This document shows, one piece after another, positions 1-6,746 of a stretch of 9,463 nucleotides of DNA (positions are counted from its first letter, which is position 1; every line of letters begins with the position of its first letter). The position numbers and the translations under genes were made by a program. The notes beneath the pieces were generated by a model that saw only the letters and a list, made by a program, of their open reading frames with translations, was not told where the DNA came from and did not search any database. Location of the stretch: contig CAIODE010000155.1 of assembly GCA_903856875.1 (NCBI GenBank), forward strand, positions 1 through 9,463, written 5' to 3'. Source of the stretch: an uncultured Burkholderiales bacterium. Its GTDB lineage: Bacteria > Pseudomonadota > Gammaproteobacteria > Burkholderiales > Burkholderiaceae_C.

Positions 1-819
1 CAGCAAGAAAGCAGCATTGGCAATGATGATGAAGGCGACCAACACCGATCGCGCGCGCGTGCGCCGACTGGCTGTTTGAAAGCCTTGTTCAGTGGCGCTT
101 GCAAAACGCGCTGCTTCCCGATTTTCAGCCGTGTAGCTTTGCACCACCGGCATGGCATTCAAAATTGCTGTGGCAATGCTGCTGGCATCGGCAACGCGGT
201 CTTGGCTTGCGCGTGACAAACGGCGTACGCGGCGACCATAAAGCGTGGCGGGCCAAACGACCAGCACCACAGTCACGACCAGTTGCAGCATGACTGTGGG
301 GTGCGCCCACACCAGCATGGCCAAAGCACCCACACCCATGACAGCATTGCGCAAGCCCATGGACAAAGAACTGCCCACCACGGTTTGAACCAAGGTGGTG
401 TCGGCCACCAAGCGGCTGATGACTTCGCCAGTGGGCGTGGTTTCAAAAAATGCGGGGCTTTGCTGTAAGACATGGCTGTAAACCGCATTGCGCAGATCGG
501 TGGTGACGCGTTCACCCAGCCAACTGACTGTGAAAAAGCGCGCCGCAGAAAATAAACCAAGTGCAACGGCAACGCCAAACAGCATCATGAAATTGCCGCG
601 CAATGCCATGGCCTGTGCGCCGGGGTCGGGGTGCTGCAAACCGTTGTCAATCAATTGGCGCAAAGCAACTGGAAATATCAGGGTTGACGCGGCAGCCAAG
701 ACCAAGAAGACCACGGCCAAACCAATTTGCAATTTGTAGGGTTTTAAAAATGGCAGCAAGCCACTCAATGACTTGGGATTTTGTGGCGCAGGTCGATCGA
801 TGACGGAGGTCTTGGCCAT
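1..819 (-). CDS. ABC exporter, transmembrane domain (N-terminal 273 codons; cut by window edge)
   Basis: Half-size or full ABC exporter subunit in the inner membrane; only the membrane domain is inside the window. Translation from the ATG at 817-819 stays open to base 1. It begins MAKTSVIDRPAPQNPKSL, then shows hydrophobic spans at about residues 32-55, 77-97, 154-171, 175-196 and 258-273. The segment FFETTPTGEVISRLVADTT (125-142) is the conserved cytoplasmic stretch of ABC_membrane (PF00664) exporters, and PVVQSYTAENREAARF (224-239) matches their next coupling region. The Walker A, signature and Walker B motifs would lie to the left, off the window. The start lies three bases after the mnmE stop with no clear Shine-Dalgarno, which suggests translational coupling. 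By family resemblance it is MsbA/multidrug-exporter-like (lipid or drug efflux). The substrate cannot be inferred from this half, so I give no symbol. Confidence 0.88.
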   Translation of the reverse strand, partial: MAKTSVIDRPAPQNPKSLSGLLPFLKPYKLQIGLAVVFLVLAAASTLIFPVALRQLIDNGLQHPDPGAQAMALRGNFMMLFGVAVALGLFSAARFFTVSWLGERVTTDLRNAVYSHVLQQSPAFFETTPTGEVISRLVADTTLVQTVVGSSLSMGLRNAVMGVGALAMLVWAHPTVMLQLVVTVVLVVWPATLYGRRVRRLSRASQDRVADASSIATAILNAMPVVQSYTAENREAARFASATEQGFQTASRRTRARSVLVAFIIIANAAFLL

Positions 820-822
820 GTG

Positions 823-2265
823 CTATTTACCAATGCAAAAGCTGGAGAAAATAACGCCCAGCAAATCGTCGGCGTTGAACTCGCCTGTAATTTCATTCAA
901 AGCCGTTTGCGACAAGCGCAATTCCTCCGCCAACAGGTCCAGTGATTGGGCTTGTGCGCGCAGATGCGCATCGGCCATTTCAATGTGCGATTGAACACGC
1001 TTAAGTGCTTGGACATGACGCTCGCGCGCCAAGTACAAGCCTTCATTGGCGGGTAGCCAACCAGCAGTCTGGAGCAACATGGAGCGAAGTTGATCGATGC
1101 CTAAGCCTGTTTTAGCAGACAGAAAAATATCATTGGAAGTGTGATCACTGCCAGAAGGTTTTTGGGCTGAAGGTGAAAGGTCGAATTTGTTCCAGATGTT
1201 CAGCAAAGCCACGCTAGCCGGAAGCTGCGCCGCCAGATTTTCTTGAATTTGCAAATCGTCTTGTAAATACCCAGCATCATGACTGCGCGTCAGGTCGTGC
1301 AAAAACAAGACAGCATCTGCACCTGCAATTTGCGCCCACGCGCGTTGAATGCCAATTTGTTCCACCTCATCAATGCCCTCACCTTCGCGTAGGCCTGCCG
1401 TGTCAATGATGTGAATCGGAACACCCTCAATTTGAATGGTTTGCTGAACCACATCACGCGTGGTGCCTGCGATGGGTGTGACGATGGCCAACTCAGCGCC
1501 CGCCAATGCATTGAGCAGTGAACTTTTTCCGGCATTGGGTTGCCCTGCAATGACCACCTTGATGCCTTCACGAAGCAACGCACCTTGCTGTGTCCGCATC
1601 AAGACATTGTCAAGTTGAATTTGCAAGCGCTCAAGTTGACCTTGCGCATCGGCCTTCTGCAGAAAATCAATTTCTTCTTCAGGAAAATCCAGAGTGGCTT
1701 CTACCAACATCCGTAAGTGAACCAAGCTGTCGCGCAGGGTGTGAATTTCTTGAGAGAACACACCGGCCAACGATCGGCTGGCACTGCGTGCAGCAGCGCT
1801 GGTGGATGCATCAATCAAATCGGCAATGGCCTCGGCTTGTGCCAAATCAATTTTGTCATTCAGAAAGGCGCGTTGTGTGAATTCGCCAGGTTGCGCCAAT
1901 CGAAGTCCTTGAAGCAGCGCATTGCCAGTGTGCAGGTCAAGAGACTCCGCCAACTCAATGCATCGCGCTAAGAGCAATTGCAAAACCACAGGGCCGCCAT
2001 GAGCTTGCAACTCAAGGACATCTTCACCTGTGTAGGAGAGGGGGCCTGGAAAGAAGATGGCCAGTCCTTGGTCGATGGGTTCACCCTTGTCGTCGTTGAA
2101 TGGCAGGTAATGTGCTTGTCTGGCTTGGAGTGGCTTGCCGCAAAAAGCTTCTGCCCAAGTTTTTAAGTGAGGACCGGAAATTCGCACGATGCCCACTGCG
2201 CCTCTGCCAGGAGCCGTGGCAATGGCGATGATGGGATCTTGATGGCGAGACAACATGGCGGTCAT
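823..2265 (-). CDS. mnmE: tRNA uridine-5-carboxymethylaminomethyl(34) synthesis GTPase MnmE (TrmE)
   Basis: Cytosolic K+-dependent GTPase that, with MnmG, installs the (carboxymethyl)aminomethyl group at C5 of wobble uridine 34 in several tRNAs. The 480 residues contain the N-terminal tetrahydrofolate-binding domain ([19 protein letters not shown], about 13-31), a helical domain, and an inserted Ras-like G domain. The G motifs are G1 GQPNAGKS (241-248), G2 GTTRD (267-271), G3 DTAG (288-291), G4 NKFD (359-362) and G5 SAK (383-385). The protein ends in FCIGK, so the essential C-terminal CIGK cysteine (Cys477) is present. Length is a little above the usual 450-455. The start is ambiguous between the ATG at 2265 and another ATG three codons in (MLSRHQDP), which resembles family N-termini better; neither has a good ribosome binding site. 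A stem-loop separates it from yidC upstream, and the ABC exporter follows after three bases. Confidence 0.98.
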   Translation of the reverse strand: MTAMLSRHQDPIIAIATAPGRGAVGIVRISGPHLKTWAEAFCGKPLQARQAHYLPFNDDKGEPIDQGLAIFFPGPLSYTGEDVLELQAHGGPVVLQLLLARCIELAESLDLHTGNALLQGLRLAQPGEFTQRAFLNDKIDLAQAEAIADLIDASTSAAARSASRSLAGVFSQEIHTLRDSLVHLRMLVEATLDFPEEEIDFLQKADAQGQLERLQIQLDNVLMRTQQGALLREGIKVVIAGQPNAGKSSLLNALAGAELAIVTPIAGTTRDVVQQTIQIEGVPIHIIDTAGLREGEGIDEVEQIGIQRAWAQIAGADAVLFLHDLTRSHDAGYLQDDLQIQENLAAQLPASVALLNIWNKFDLSPSAQKPSGSDHTSNDIFLSAKTGLGIDQLRSMLLQTAGWLPANEGLYLARERHVQALKRVQSHIEMADAHLRAQAQSLDLLAEELRLSQTALNEITGEFNADDLLGVIFSSFCIGK

Positions 2266-2293
2266 AAAGTTAAAAAATCAATGAGACAAAGCA

Positions 2294-2317
2294 ACAGGGC
2301 CGCATGCGCGGCCCTGT
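2294..2317 (-). terminator. GC-rich stem-loop between yidC and mnmE, probable terminator
   Basis: The arms ACAGGGCCGC (2294-2303) and GCGGCCCTGT (2308-2317) are perfect 10-base inverted repeats around a 4-base loop. Read on the minus strand, the stem is followed by TGCTTTGTCTC and then a run of six T about 18 bases further on; the plus-strand side is not T-rich. That asymmetry fits termination or attenuation of the rpmH-rnpA-yidD-yidC transcript coming from the right. The absence of an immediate U-tract makes it a weak intrinsic terminator, so some read-through into mnmE is possible. Confidence 0.55.
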
Positions 2318-2332
2318 GATGTGCATTTCAAT

Positions 2333-2351
2333 GCAAGCCAAGGGGGCTTGC
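2333..2351 (-). repeat. Small inverted repeat just after yidC
   Basis: GCAAGCC (2333-2339) and GGCTTGC (2345-2351) form a perfect 7-base stem around AAGGG. On the minus strand it is the first hairpin after the yidC stop, about 17 bases downstream and ahead of the stronger stem-loop at 2294-2317. No T-run follows. It could stabilise the mRNA 3' end or help termination; the function is inferred only from position. Confidence 0.35.
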
Positions 2352-2368
2352 TGTTGAATAGAGGGTGC

Positions 2369-4075
2369 TCAATTGAATTTTGGCAGATTGAACTGCGGTG
2401 GTACACCCATTCTGGTGTTGATGACCCACTGCTGTGCAATTGACAAAATGTTATTGGTAATCCAGTAGAGCACCAAACCTGATGGGAAAAAGAAGAACAT
2501 CACGCTGAACACCAAGGGCATGATCCACATCATTTTGGCTTGCATCGGGTCTGGTGGTGCCGGGTTGAGTGCGGTTTGCAGCATGGTCGAGAGCGTCATC
2601 ACCACGGGCAAGATGAAATAGGGGTCGGGGGCTGACAAGTCGTGGATCCAGCCAACCCAGGGCGCATTGCGCATTTCAACGGATGACAACAAGACCCAAT
2701 AAAGCGCGATGAACACGGGAATTTGAACCATGATGGGGAAGCAGCCGCCCATCGGATTGACTTTTTCTTCGCGGTAAATGCGCATCATCTCCTGCTGCAT
2801 TTGCTGTGGGTTGTCTTTTAGACGCTCGCGCATCTCCATGATGCGCGGGTTGATGGCTTTCATCTTGGCCATGCTGGCATAGGCCTTGGCATTGAGCCAA
2901 TAGAAAGCCAACTTGAGCAAGAACACCAAAGCCACAATGGCCCAGCCCCAGTTTTGCAAGAAGCCAAACAAGCGATCTAGCAACCAGTAAAGTGGTTTTG
3001 CCAAAACGGTTAACCAGCCATAGTCTTTGACCAACTCCAAGCCAGGCGTTAAAGCCTCAAGCATCTTCTCTTCCTGCGGACCCACAAACAAGGTGGTATC
3101 CAGCGTTTTAGATTGACCTGGGGCCACTTCGTTAAAGGGCGTGATCATGCCAACAGAATACAAATTGGCATCCACTTTGCGCACGAAGTTCTCACGTGCT
3201 GTATTCGCGGGCAAGACCCAGGCTGATGCAAAGTAGTGTTGAACCATGGCCACATAACCTTGCTGCGTGGTCTTTTCGAAGTCGGCCTTGTTTTTCTCGA
3301 TGTCTGTAAATTCGATCTTCTGGTATTTCTTGGCGTCTGTGTAAACGGCAGGCCCGGTGAAGGTGGAATAAAAAGCAGACTCGCCATCGGGCTTGTTGCC
3401 ATCTCTAACCAGTTGAACGTACAACTGAGGCGCCGCAGGGGCAGTGCCCGTGTTAACGACCTGGTGGGCTACCTTCAACGCGTAACTACCCCGCGTTAAG
3501 GTGTATGTTTTGACCAATTTCAAGCCACCGATGTCGGCAGATTCAAACTTCAATGTCATCTCGTTTTGACCTGCTTTGAGTTCACGTTCGCCTGTGAACT
3601 TCATCGGCGTTTTGTGAGTCGCAAATGCGCCGCCAATCAAGCCAGTTTGCGCCACATAGACGCGGGCTTTGCTTTCGTCCAACAAAACGAAAGATTTTTT
3701 GCTGTCTAAAAGATCGCCAAATTTTAAGAACTCAGAGCGCAGCAGCGAGCCACCTTCCGTGTCAAATCTGAGCCTCAAGACATCGGTTGTGACATCAATG
3801 CTTTCGTGGGGCATTGCGGCGGCAACCGCTGAGACACCGGGCACTTGTGATGGGCTGGCTGCGTTAGGCCCAGTGATGGCTGTGGGTGTGGTGTTGATGC
3901 TTGCAGCTGGCGCATCTGCTGCTGCACTGGCAGTAGCCGGCTTTTCAATCGAGGCGACAACAGGCTTTGGGAAGAAAGTGGCTTTGTGCCCGTTGTAAAT
4001 CTGCCATTGGTCCCATAGAAGAACCATTGAGAAGCCAAAAATGACCCATAAAAAGGTGCGGCGGATATCGTTCAT
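2369..4075 (-). CDS. yidC: Membrane protein insertase YidC (Oxa1/Alb3 family)
   Basis: Inner-membrane insertase that works alone or with SecYEG to insert and fold membrane proteins. From the ATG at 4073-4075 it is 568 residues (E. coli 548). It has an N-terminal membrane span (about 7-22), an Ala/Pro/Thr-rich linker (about 37-90), a large periplasmic beta-rich domain (about 95-340) and the conserved C-terminal core with helices near 350-395, 443-465, 485-503 and 515-548. Recognisable core segments are YASMAKM (399-405), REEKVNPMGGCFPIMVQIP (435-453) and FPSGLVLYW (530-538). Lys388 aligns by eye with the groove arginine of E. coli YidC (Arg366), so a positive charge is kept. I reject the longer start at 4186 because the extra 37 residues overlap yidD and lack a signal-like character, whereas MNDIRRTFLWVIFG is the typical YidC N-terminus. 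The ATG overlaps the yidD stop as ATGA; a weak GAAGAAG lies upstream. Confidence 0.98.
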   Translation of the reverse strand: MNDIRRTFLWVIFGFSMVLLWDQWQIYNGHKATFFPKPVVASIEKPATASAAADAPAASINTTPTAITGPNAASPSQVPGVSAVAAAMPHESIDVTTDVLRLRFDTEGGSLLRSEFLKFGDLLDSKKSFVLLDESKARVYVAQTGLIGGAFATHKTPMKFTGERELKAGQNEMTLKFESADIGGLKLVKTYTLTRGSYALKVAHQVVNTGTAPAAPQLYVQLVRDGNKPDGESAFYSTFTGPAVYTDAKKYQKIEFTDIEKNKADFEKTTQQGYVAMVQHYFASAWVLPANTARENFVRKVDANLYSVGMITPFNEVAPGQSKTLDTTLFVGPQEEKMLEALTPGLELVKDYGWLTVLAKPLYWLLDRLFGFLQNWGWAIVALVFLLKLAFYWLNAKAYASMAKMKAINPRIMEMRERLKDNPQQMQQEMMRIYREEKVNPMGGCFPIMVQIPVFIALYWVLLSSVEMRNAPWVGWIHDLSAPDPYFILPVVMTLSTMLQTALNPAPPDPMQAKMMWIMPLVFSVMFFFFPSGLVLYWITNNILSIAQQWVINTRMGVPPQFNLPKFN

Positions 4076-4356
4076 GAAGACTTCTTCGAAGAGGGGTGAG
4101 TTAACGGGTGATGCAATAAACGCGAAAGCCACTTTGGTGCTTGTTCGGGCACCGGGTCGTGTCCACCGTTGCACCATGGTTGGCAACGGCCTATGCGTTT
4201 GAGGGTGAGATAACTGCCAACTCCGGCGCCATGTTGCTGTAAAGCATCGATGGCATAAATGGAGCAGGTGGGCTCAAACCGACATGCCGATCCTAACCAA
4301 GGGCTGAGGAAAAGGCGATACCCTTTCACAATGCCGATCAATAGGTTCTGAATCAT
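4072..4356 (-). CDS. yidD: Membrane protein insertion efficiency factor YidD
   Basis: Small membrane-associated protein that in E. coli lies beside yidC and improves insertion of YidC-dependent proteins. The 94 residues begin with an amphipathic helix (MIQNLLIGIVKGYRLFLSPWLG), followed by the family signature CRFEPTCSIYAIDAL (25-39), the HGAGVGSYLTLKRIGRC region (42-58) and GGHDPVP (64-70). The three conserved cysteines are Cys25, Cys31 and Cys58; Cys62 is an additional one (CQPWC). The tail after DPVP (24 residues, Ser/Lys/His-rich) is poorly conserved in the family. The gene overlaps rnpA upstream and yidC downstream by ATGA at both ends, which indicates translational coupling inside one operon. 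Confidence 0.97.
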   Translation of the reverse strand: MIQNLLIGIVKGYRLFLSPWLGSACRFEPTCSIYAIDALQQHGAGVGSYLTLKRIGRCQPWCNGGHDPVPEQAPKWLSRLLHHPLTHPSSKKSS

Positions 4357-4766
4357 GGCTTGTTGACTGCGTGTTCGAACAACTGCTCTAGCTCAAGCCG
4401 GACAGCTTGTTTGAGAAGCGGGGAGGTGGCGCTGATGAATTGTTGGCGATCAAACCCTGAACGCAAGCGAACTACATGGGCGGCACATGGCAGTCGAACT
4501 TCAAATTGCGCACTGATGGCGTAGATTTGTCGCTTGATGGTGTTGCGAGTGACGGCACGTCGGGCCCACCTTTTAGGCACCATGGCACCTAGCCAAACAG
4601 CTTGCGGGTGAAAGAGAGGGGGATGCGCAACGTTAACCTGAAGGTCGGCTGCAATTGAGCCAGACTCAGGCAAGCTGAGGCGATGCAATGCGAAGTGTGG
4701 GGTGCGAGAAACCGTGCCGCCAGCAAGGGCAGCTTGGAATTGAGGGCGGGTTTTCAATCGCTGCAC
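4353..4766 (-). CDS. rnpA: Ribonuclease P protein component
   Basis: Protein subunit that binds the RNase P RNA and helps it cleave the 5' leader from pre-tRNAs. The 137-residue product starts (M/V)QRLKTRPQFQAALAGG, includes the N-terminal aromatic PHFALH (23-28), and carries the RNR-type signature VPKRWARRAVTRNTIKRQIY (63-82) with Arg74, Asn75, Lys78 and Arg79. It is longer than the roughly 119 residues of E. coli RnpA because of an insertion around 31-55. The start is a GTG at 4764-4766. An in-frame stop at 4779-4781 blocks any longer start, and no better start or clear Shine-Dalgarno is visible. It follows rpmH after 90 bases and overlaps yidD by ATGA. Confidence 0.96.
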   Translation of the reverse strand: MQRLKTRPQFQAALAGGTVSRTPHFALHRLSLPESGSIAADLQVNVAHPPLFHPQAVWLGAMVPKRWARRAVTRNTIKRQIYAISAQFEVRLPCAAHVVRLRSGFDRQQFISATSPLLKQAVRLELEQLFEHAVNKP

Positions 4767-4856
4767 ACCACTGTTGAGTCATGGGATGGCCCGATAAACA
4801 AGTCAATAGACCCAGTCAATCAAGCCATCAGATCAAACAAGGCGCAAAGACCAGGC

Positions 4857-4991
4857 TTAAGAAGCCAAACGCTTGCGACCTTTAGCGCGGCGTGCGTTGA
4901 TCACAGCACGGCCACCACGGGTTTTCATGCGAACCAAAAAGCCGTGTGTACGTGCGCGGCGTGTTTTAGAGGGTTGGTAAGTGCGTTTCAT
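4857..4991 (-). CDS. rpmH: 50S ribosomal protein L34
   Basis: Tiny, strongly basic protein of the large ribosomal subunit. The minus-strand reading from the ATG at 4989-4991 gives 44 residues, [18 protein letters not shown] through [10 protein letters not shown], followed by TAA at 4857-4859. The opening MKRTYQPSK and the closing AKGRKRL are diagnostic for L34, and the length is the usual 44-46. It is the first gene of the leftward operon that continues with rnpA, yidD and yidC, and it is driven by the promoter at 5024-5052. The leader of about 25 bases has no obvious Shine-Dalgarno. Confidence 0.99.
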   Translation of the reverse strand: MKRTYQPSKTRRARTHGFLVRMKTRGGRAVINARRAKGRKRLAS

Positions 4992-5023
4992 TTTGAATCA
5001 GATATTTTTGGGGGAAACCGCGG

Positions 5024-5052
5024 ATTATCGCAAACTTTCGAAGGGCTGGCAA
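5024..5052 (-). promoter_or_regulatory. Sigma70-type promoter of rpmH operon
   Basis: On the minus strand, TTGCCA (5047-5052, five of six matches to TTGACA) and GATAAT (5024-5029, five of six matches to TATAAT) are separated by exactly 17 bases. TG two bases before the -10 hexamer adds an extended -10 element (TGCGATAAT). The predicted start near 5017 leaves a leader of about 25 bases before rpmH. It is the best promoter match I found in the window. Confidence 0.75.
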
Positions 5053-5067
5053 ACCCTAGCAGGGTTT
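5051..5067. repeat. Inverted repeat next to rpmH -35 element
   Basis: AAACCCT (5051-5057), loop AGC, AGGGTTT (5061-5067): a perfect 7-base inverted repeat. It overlaps the last two bases of the rpmH -35 hexamer and extends upstream of it. On the plus strand it is followed by TGTCC, so it is a poor terminator. It could be a protein-binding site; no known operator is recognised. Confidence 0.35.
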
Positions 5068-5136
5068 TGTCCTGAAAATATCCTTGGACCCGCCTGAAAC
5101 TTCTGGTTTATGATGGTGCAACCCGTCCGACTTGCA

Positions 5137-5145
5137 TGTGGATAA
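5137..5145 (-). promoter_or_regulatory. DnaA box (perfect consensus)
   Basis: The plus-strand TGTGGATAA is the exact reverse complement of the high-affinity DnaA box TTATCCACA. It lies 66 bases before the dnaA start codon, close to the likely dnaA promoter. It could serve autorepression of dnaA, origin binding, or both. Confidence 0.8.
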
Positions 5146-5186
5146 ACTCTTGATAAAGTTACTTTTGAGTCCAATGAAACAACCAT

Positions 5187-5195
5187 CTGTCCACA
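5187..5195 (+). promoter_or_regulatory. Degenerate DnaA-box-like site
   Basis: CTGTCCACA differs from TTATCCACA at positions 1 and 3 but keeps the TCCACA half. It lies 41 bases downstream of the perfect box and in the opposite orientation. DnaA-ATP can fill weak sites next to strong ones; here that is only a possibility. Confidence 0.3.
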
Positions 5196-5211
5196 CCCTA
5201 GGCGCTCACCA

Positions 5212-6612
5212 ATGAGCAACGGACAGCACCCCTCCGACGCAGACGAAGCCGGCCAAGCGCTGTGGCAAGTATGCCTTGACGAGCTGGCTCAGGAGATTCC
5301 TGAGCAGCAGTTCAACACATGGATCAAGCCCCTGACTGCCCAGGTTTCAGATGACCTGTCCAAGGTCACTTTGTTTGTGGCCAACCGGTTCAAATTAGAT
5401 TGGATTCGGGCGCAATACAGTGCCAAACTGGCTGATGTCTTATCCCGATTGCACGGCCAGAAAATTCAAATAGAGTTAGCACTCGCTACCAGAGAAGCTC
5501 AAGGTAAAACTGCATTTTCAATGGCAAAAGCCGCGTTAGAGGCGCGGCCTGAAGCCGTCGATACCCCCGACGAAGTGCCCTCTGATGGCCACCGTCATCG
5601 CTTGAACACCGGGCTCACTTTTGACACCTTGGTGGAGGGCTCGGCCAACCGCATGGCGCGCGCTGCCGCCATGCATGTGGCCACCATGCCAGGACACCTT
5701 TACAACCCGCTTTTCATTTACGGTGGCGTGGGTTTGGGCAAGACCCACTTGGTGCATGCGGTGGGCAACAAACTGTTGGCCGACAGGCCCGATGCCAAAG
5801 TTCTCTACATTCACGCTGAACAGTTTGTGTCAGATGTGGTTAAAGCCTATCAGCGCAAAACATTTGACGAGTTCAAGCATCGGTACCACTCGCTCGATTT
5901 GCTGTTGATCGATGATGTCCAGTTCTTTGCCAACAAAGACCGGACGCAAGAAGAATTCTTCAATGCCTTTGAGGCGTTGCTGGCCAAAAAGTCTCACATC
6001 GTGATGACCAGTGACACCTACCCCAAGGGTTTGGCCGATATCCACGAGCGCCTGGTTTCGCGTTTTGATTCCGGACTTACGGTGGCCATCGAGCCGCCTG
6101 AGCTCGAAATGCGGGTGGCCATTTTGATCAACAAAGCCATCAGTGAAGGCAGCGTCATGCCAGAAGAAGTGGCTTTCTTTGTCGCCAAGAACGTGCGCTC
6201 TAACGTGCGTGAGTTGGAAGGCGCATTGCGCAAAATCTTGGCTTATTCGCGTTTTAACCAGAAGGAAATTTCCATCCAGCTGGCGCGTGAAGCCCTGCGC
6301 GACCTGCTGTCCATTCAAAATCGCCAAATCAGCGTCGAAAACATCCAAAAAACAGTGGCCGACTACTACAAGATCAAGGTCGCCGACATGTATTCCAAAA
6401 AGCGCCCTGCCAGCATTGCTAGGCCGCGCCAGATTGCCATGTACTTGGCCAAAGAATTGACGCAAAAAAGCCTGCCAGAAATTGGCGAATTGTTTGGCGG
6501 ACGCGATCACACCACGGTGTTGCATGCCGTTCGAAAAATCAGCGCAGAACGCCAGCAATTGACCGAGCTGAACCAACAATTGCACGTTTTGGAACAAACC
6601 CTCAAAGGCTAA
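5212..6612 (+). CDS. dnaA: Chromosomal replication initiator protein DnaA
   Basis: AAA+ ATPase that binds DnaA boxes and opens the origin, then recruits the replicative helicase. The 466 residues show domain I (about 12-92, with [22 protein letters not shown]), a short variable linker (about 93-130), and the AAA+ domain with Walker A GGVGLGKT (171-178), Walker [10 protein letters not shown] (230-238), sensor 1 MTSD (265-268) and the box VII arginine segment RLVSRFDSG (280-288). Domain IV carries the DNA-binding signature [14 protein letters not shown] (430-443). Length matches E. coli DnaA (467). The start at 5212 gives a complete domain I, although the preceding GGCGCTCACCA has no Shine-Dalgarno. 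It is transcribed away from rpmH and followed by dnaN after 134 bases. The DnaA box upstream suggests autoregulation. Confidence 0.99.
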   Translation: MSNGQHPSDADEAGQALWQVCLDELAQEIPEQQFNTWIKPLTAQVSDDLSKVTLFVANRFKLDWIRAQYSAKLADVLSRLHGQKIQIELALATREAQGKTAFSMAKAALEARPEAVDTPDEVPSDGHRHRLNTGLTFDTLVEGSANRMARAAAMHVATMPGHLYNPLFIYGGVGLGKTHLVHAVGNKLLADRPDAKVLYIHAEQFVSDVVKAYQRKTFDEFKHRYHSLDLLLIDDVQFFANKDRTQEEFFNAFEALLAKKSHIVMTSDTYPKGLADIHERLVSRFDSGLTVAIEPPELEMRVAILINKAISEGSVMPEEVAFFVAKNVRSNVRELEGALRKILAYSRFNQKEISIQLAREALRDLLSIQNRQISVENIQKTVADYYKIKVADMYSKKRPASIARPRQIAMYLAKELTQKSLPEIGELFGGRDHTTVLHAVRKISAERQQLTELNQQLHVLEQTLKG

Positions 6613-6746
6613 GTTTCCAGTGGGTGGCCGAGCCCCCCTAAAGAATGCTGAATTAAGCGGCCAAAAGCTCAATTTGAGGCCAAAAATCAGCGAAAATCTA
6701 CGGGCGCCCGAATTCCAAATCGGAGCCCCCTAAAACAGAGGAAGAC
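6613..6746 (+). other. dnaA-dnaN intergenic spacer with short repeats
   Basis: These 134 bases contain no DnaA box and no convincing terminator. Visible are a near-identical pair AGCCCCCCTAAA (6631-6642) and AGCCCCCTAAAA (6724-6735), a direct repeat GGCCAAAA (6659-6666 and 6678-6685), and a 10-base palindrome CGGGCGCCCG (6701-6710). A good ribosome binding sequence for dnaN, AGAGGA (6737-6742), closes the gap four bases before the ATG. A strong promoter for dnaN is not obvious; co-transcription with dnaA is the simplest reading. Confidence 0.5.

Larger units (their letters stand above)
4992..5211. promoter_or_regulatory. Divergent rpmH/dnaA intergenic region, candidate part of the replication origin
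   Basis: These 220 bases separate leftward rpmH from rightward dnaA. They contain the rpmH promoter, an inverted repeat beside its -35, one exact DnaA box and one degenerate box, plus short A/T-rich patches (GATATTTTTG at 5001-5010, GAAAATATCC at 5074-5083). For dnaA, two weak promoter candidates can be seen: a -10-like TATGAT at 5109-5114 with no good -35, and TTGCAT (5132-5137) with TAAAGT 16 bases on. Genes diverge from here on both sides, as is common at bacterial origins, and the rpmH-dnaA gap is an origin location in many bacteria. Since only one box is exact, I treat the origin call as an inference. Confidence 0.45.

Noticed and set aside
273..578. 101-codon minus-strand frame as a separate gene
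   Set aside because: It lies within the ABC transporter in another frame; the transporter frame is open for all 273 codons and shows family motifs.
4076..4186. Longer yidC start giving 37 extra residues
   Set aside because: The extension overlaps yidD, is not like any YidC N-terminus, and the internal ATG at 4075 is coupled to the yidD stop and opens directly with the membrane segment.
5026..5034. TTATCGCAA as a further DnaA box
   Set aside because: Three mismatches to TTATCCACA, in the part of the box that matters most, and it overlaps the rpmH -10 element.
6038..6049. TATCCACG inside dnaA as a DnaA box
   Set aside because: It is a coding match (Asp-Ile-His-Glu codons) with two mismatches and no neighbouring sites.
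5830..6672. 280-codon open frame antisense to dnaA
   Set aside because: It lies almost entirely opposite dnaA, its product resembles no family I know and has the low-complexity look of an antisense translation, and it has no supporting start signals.
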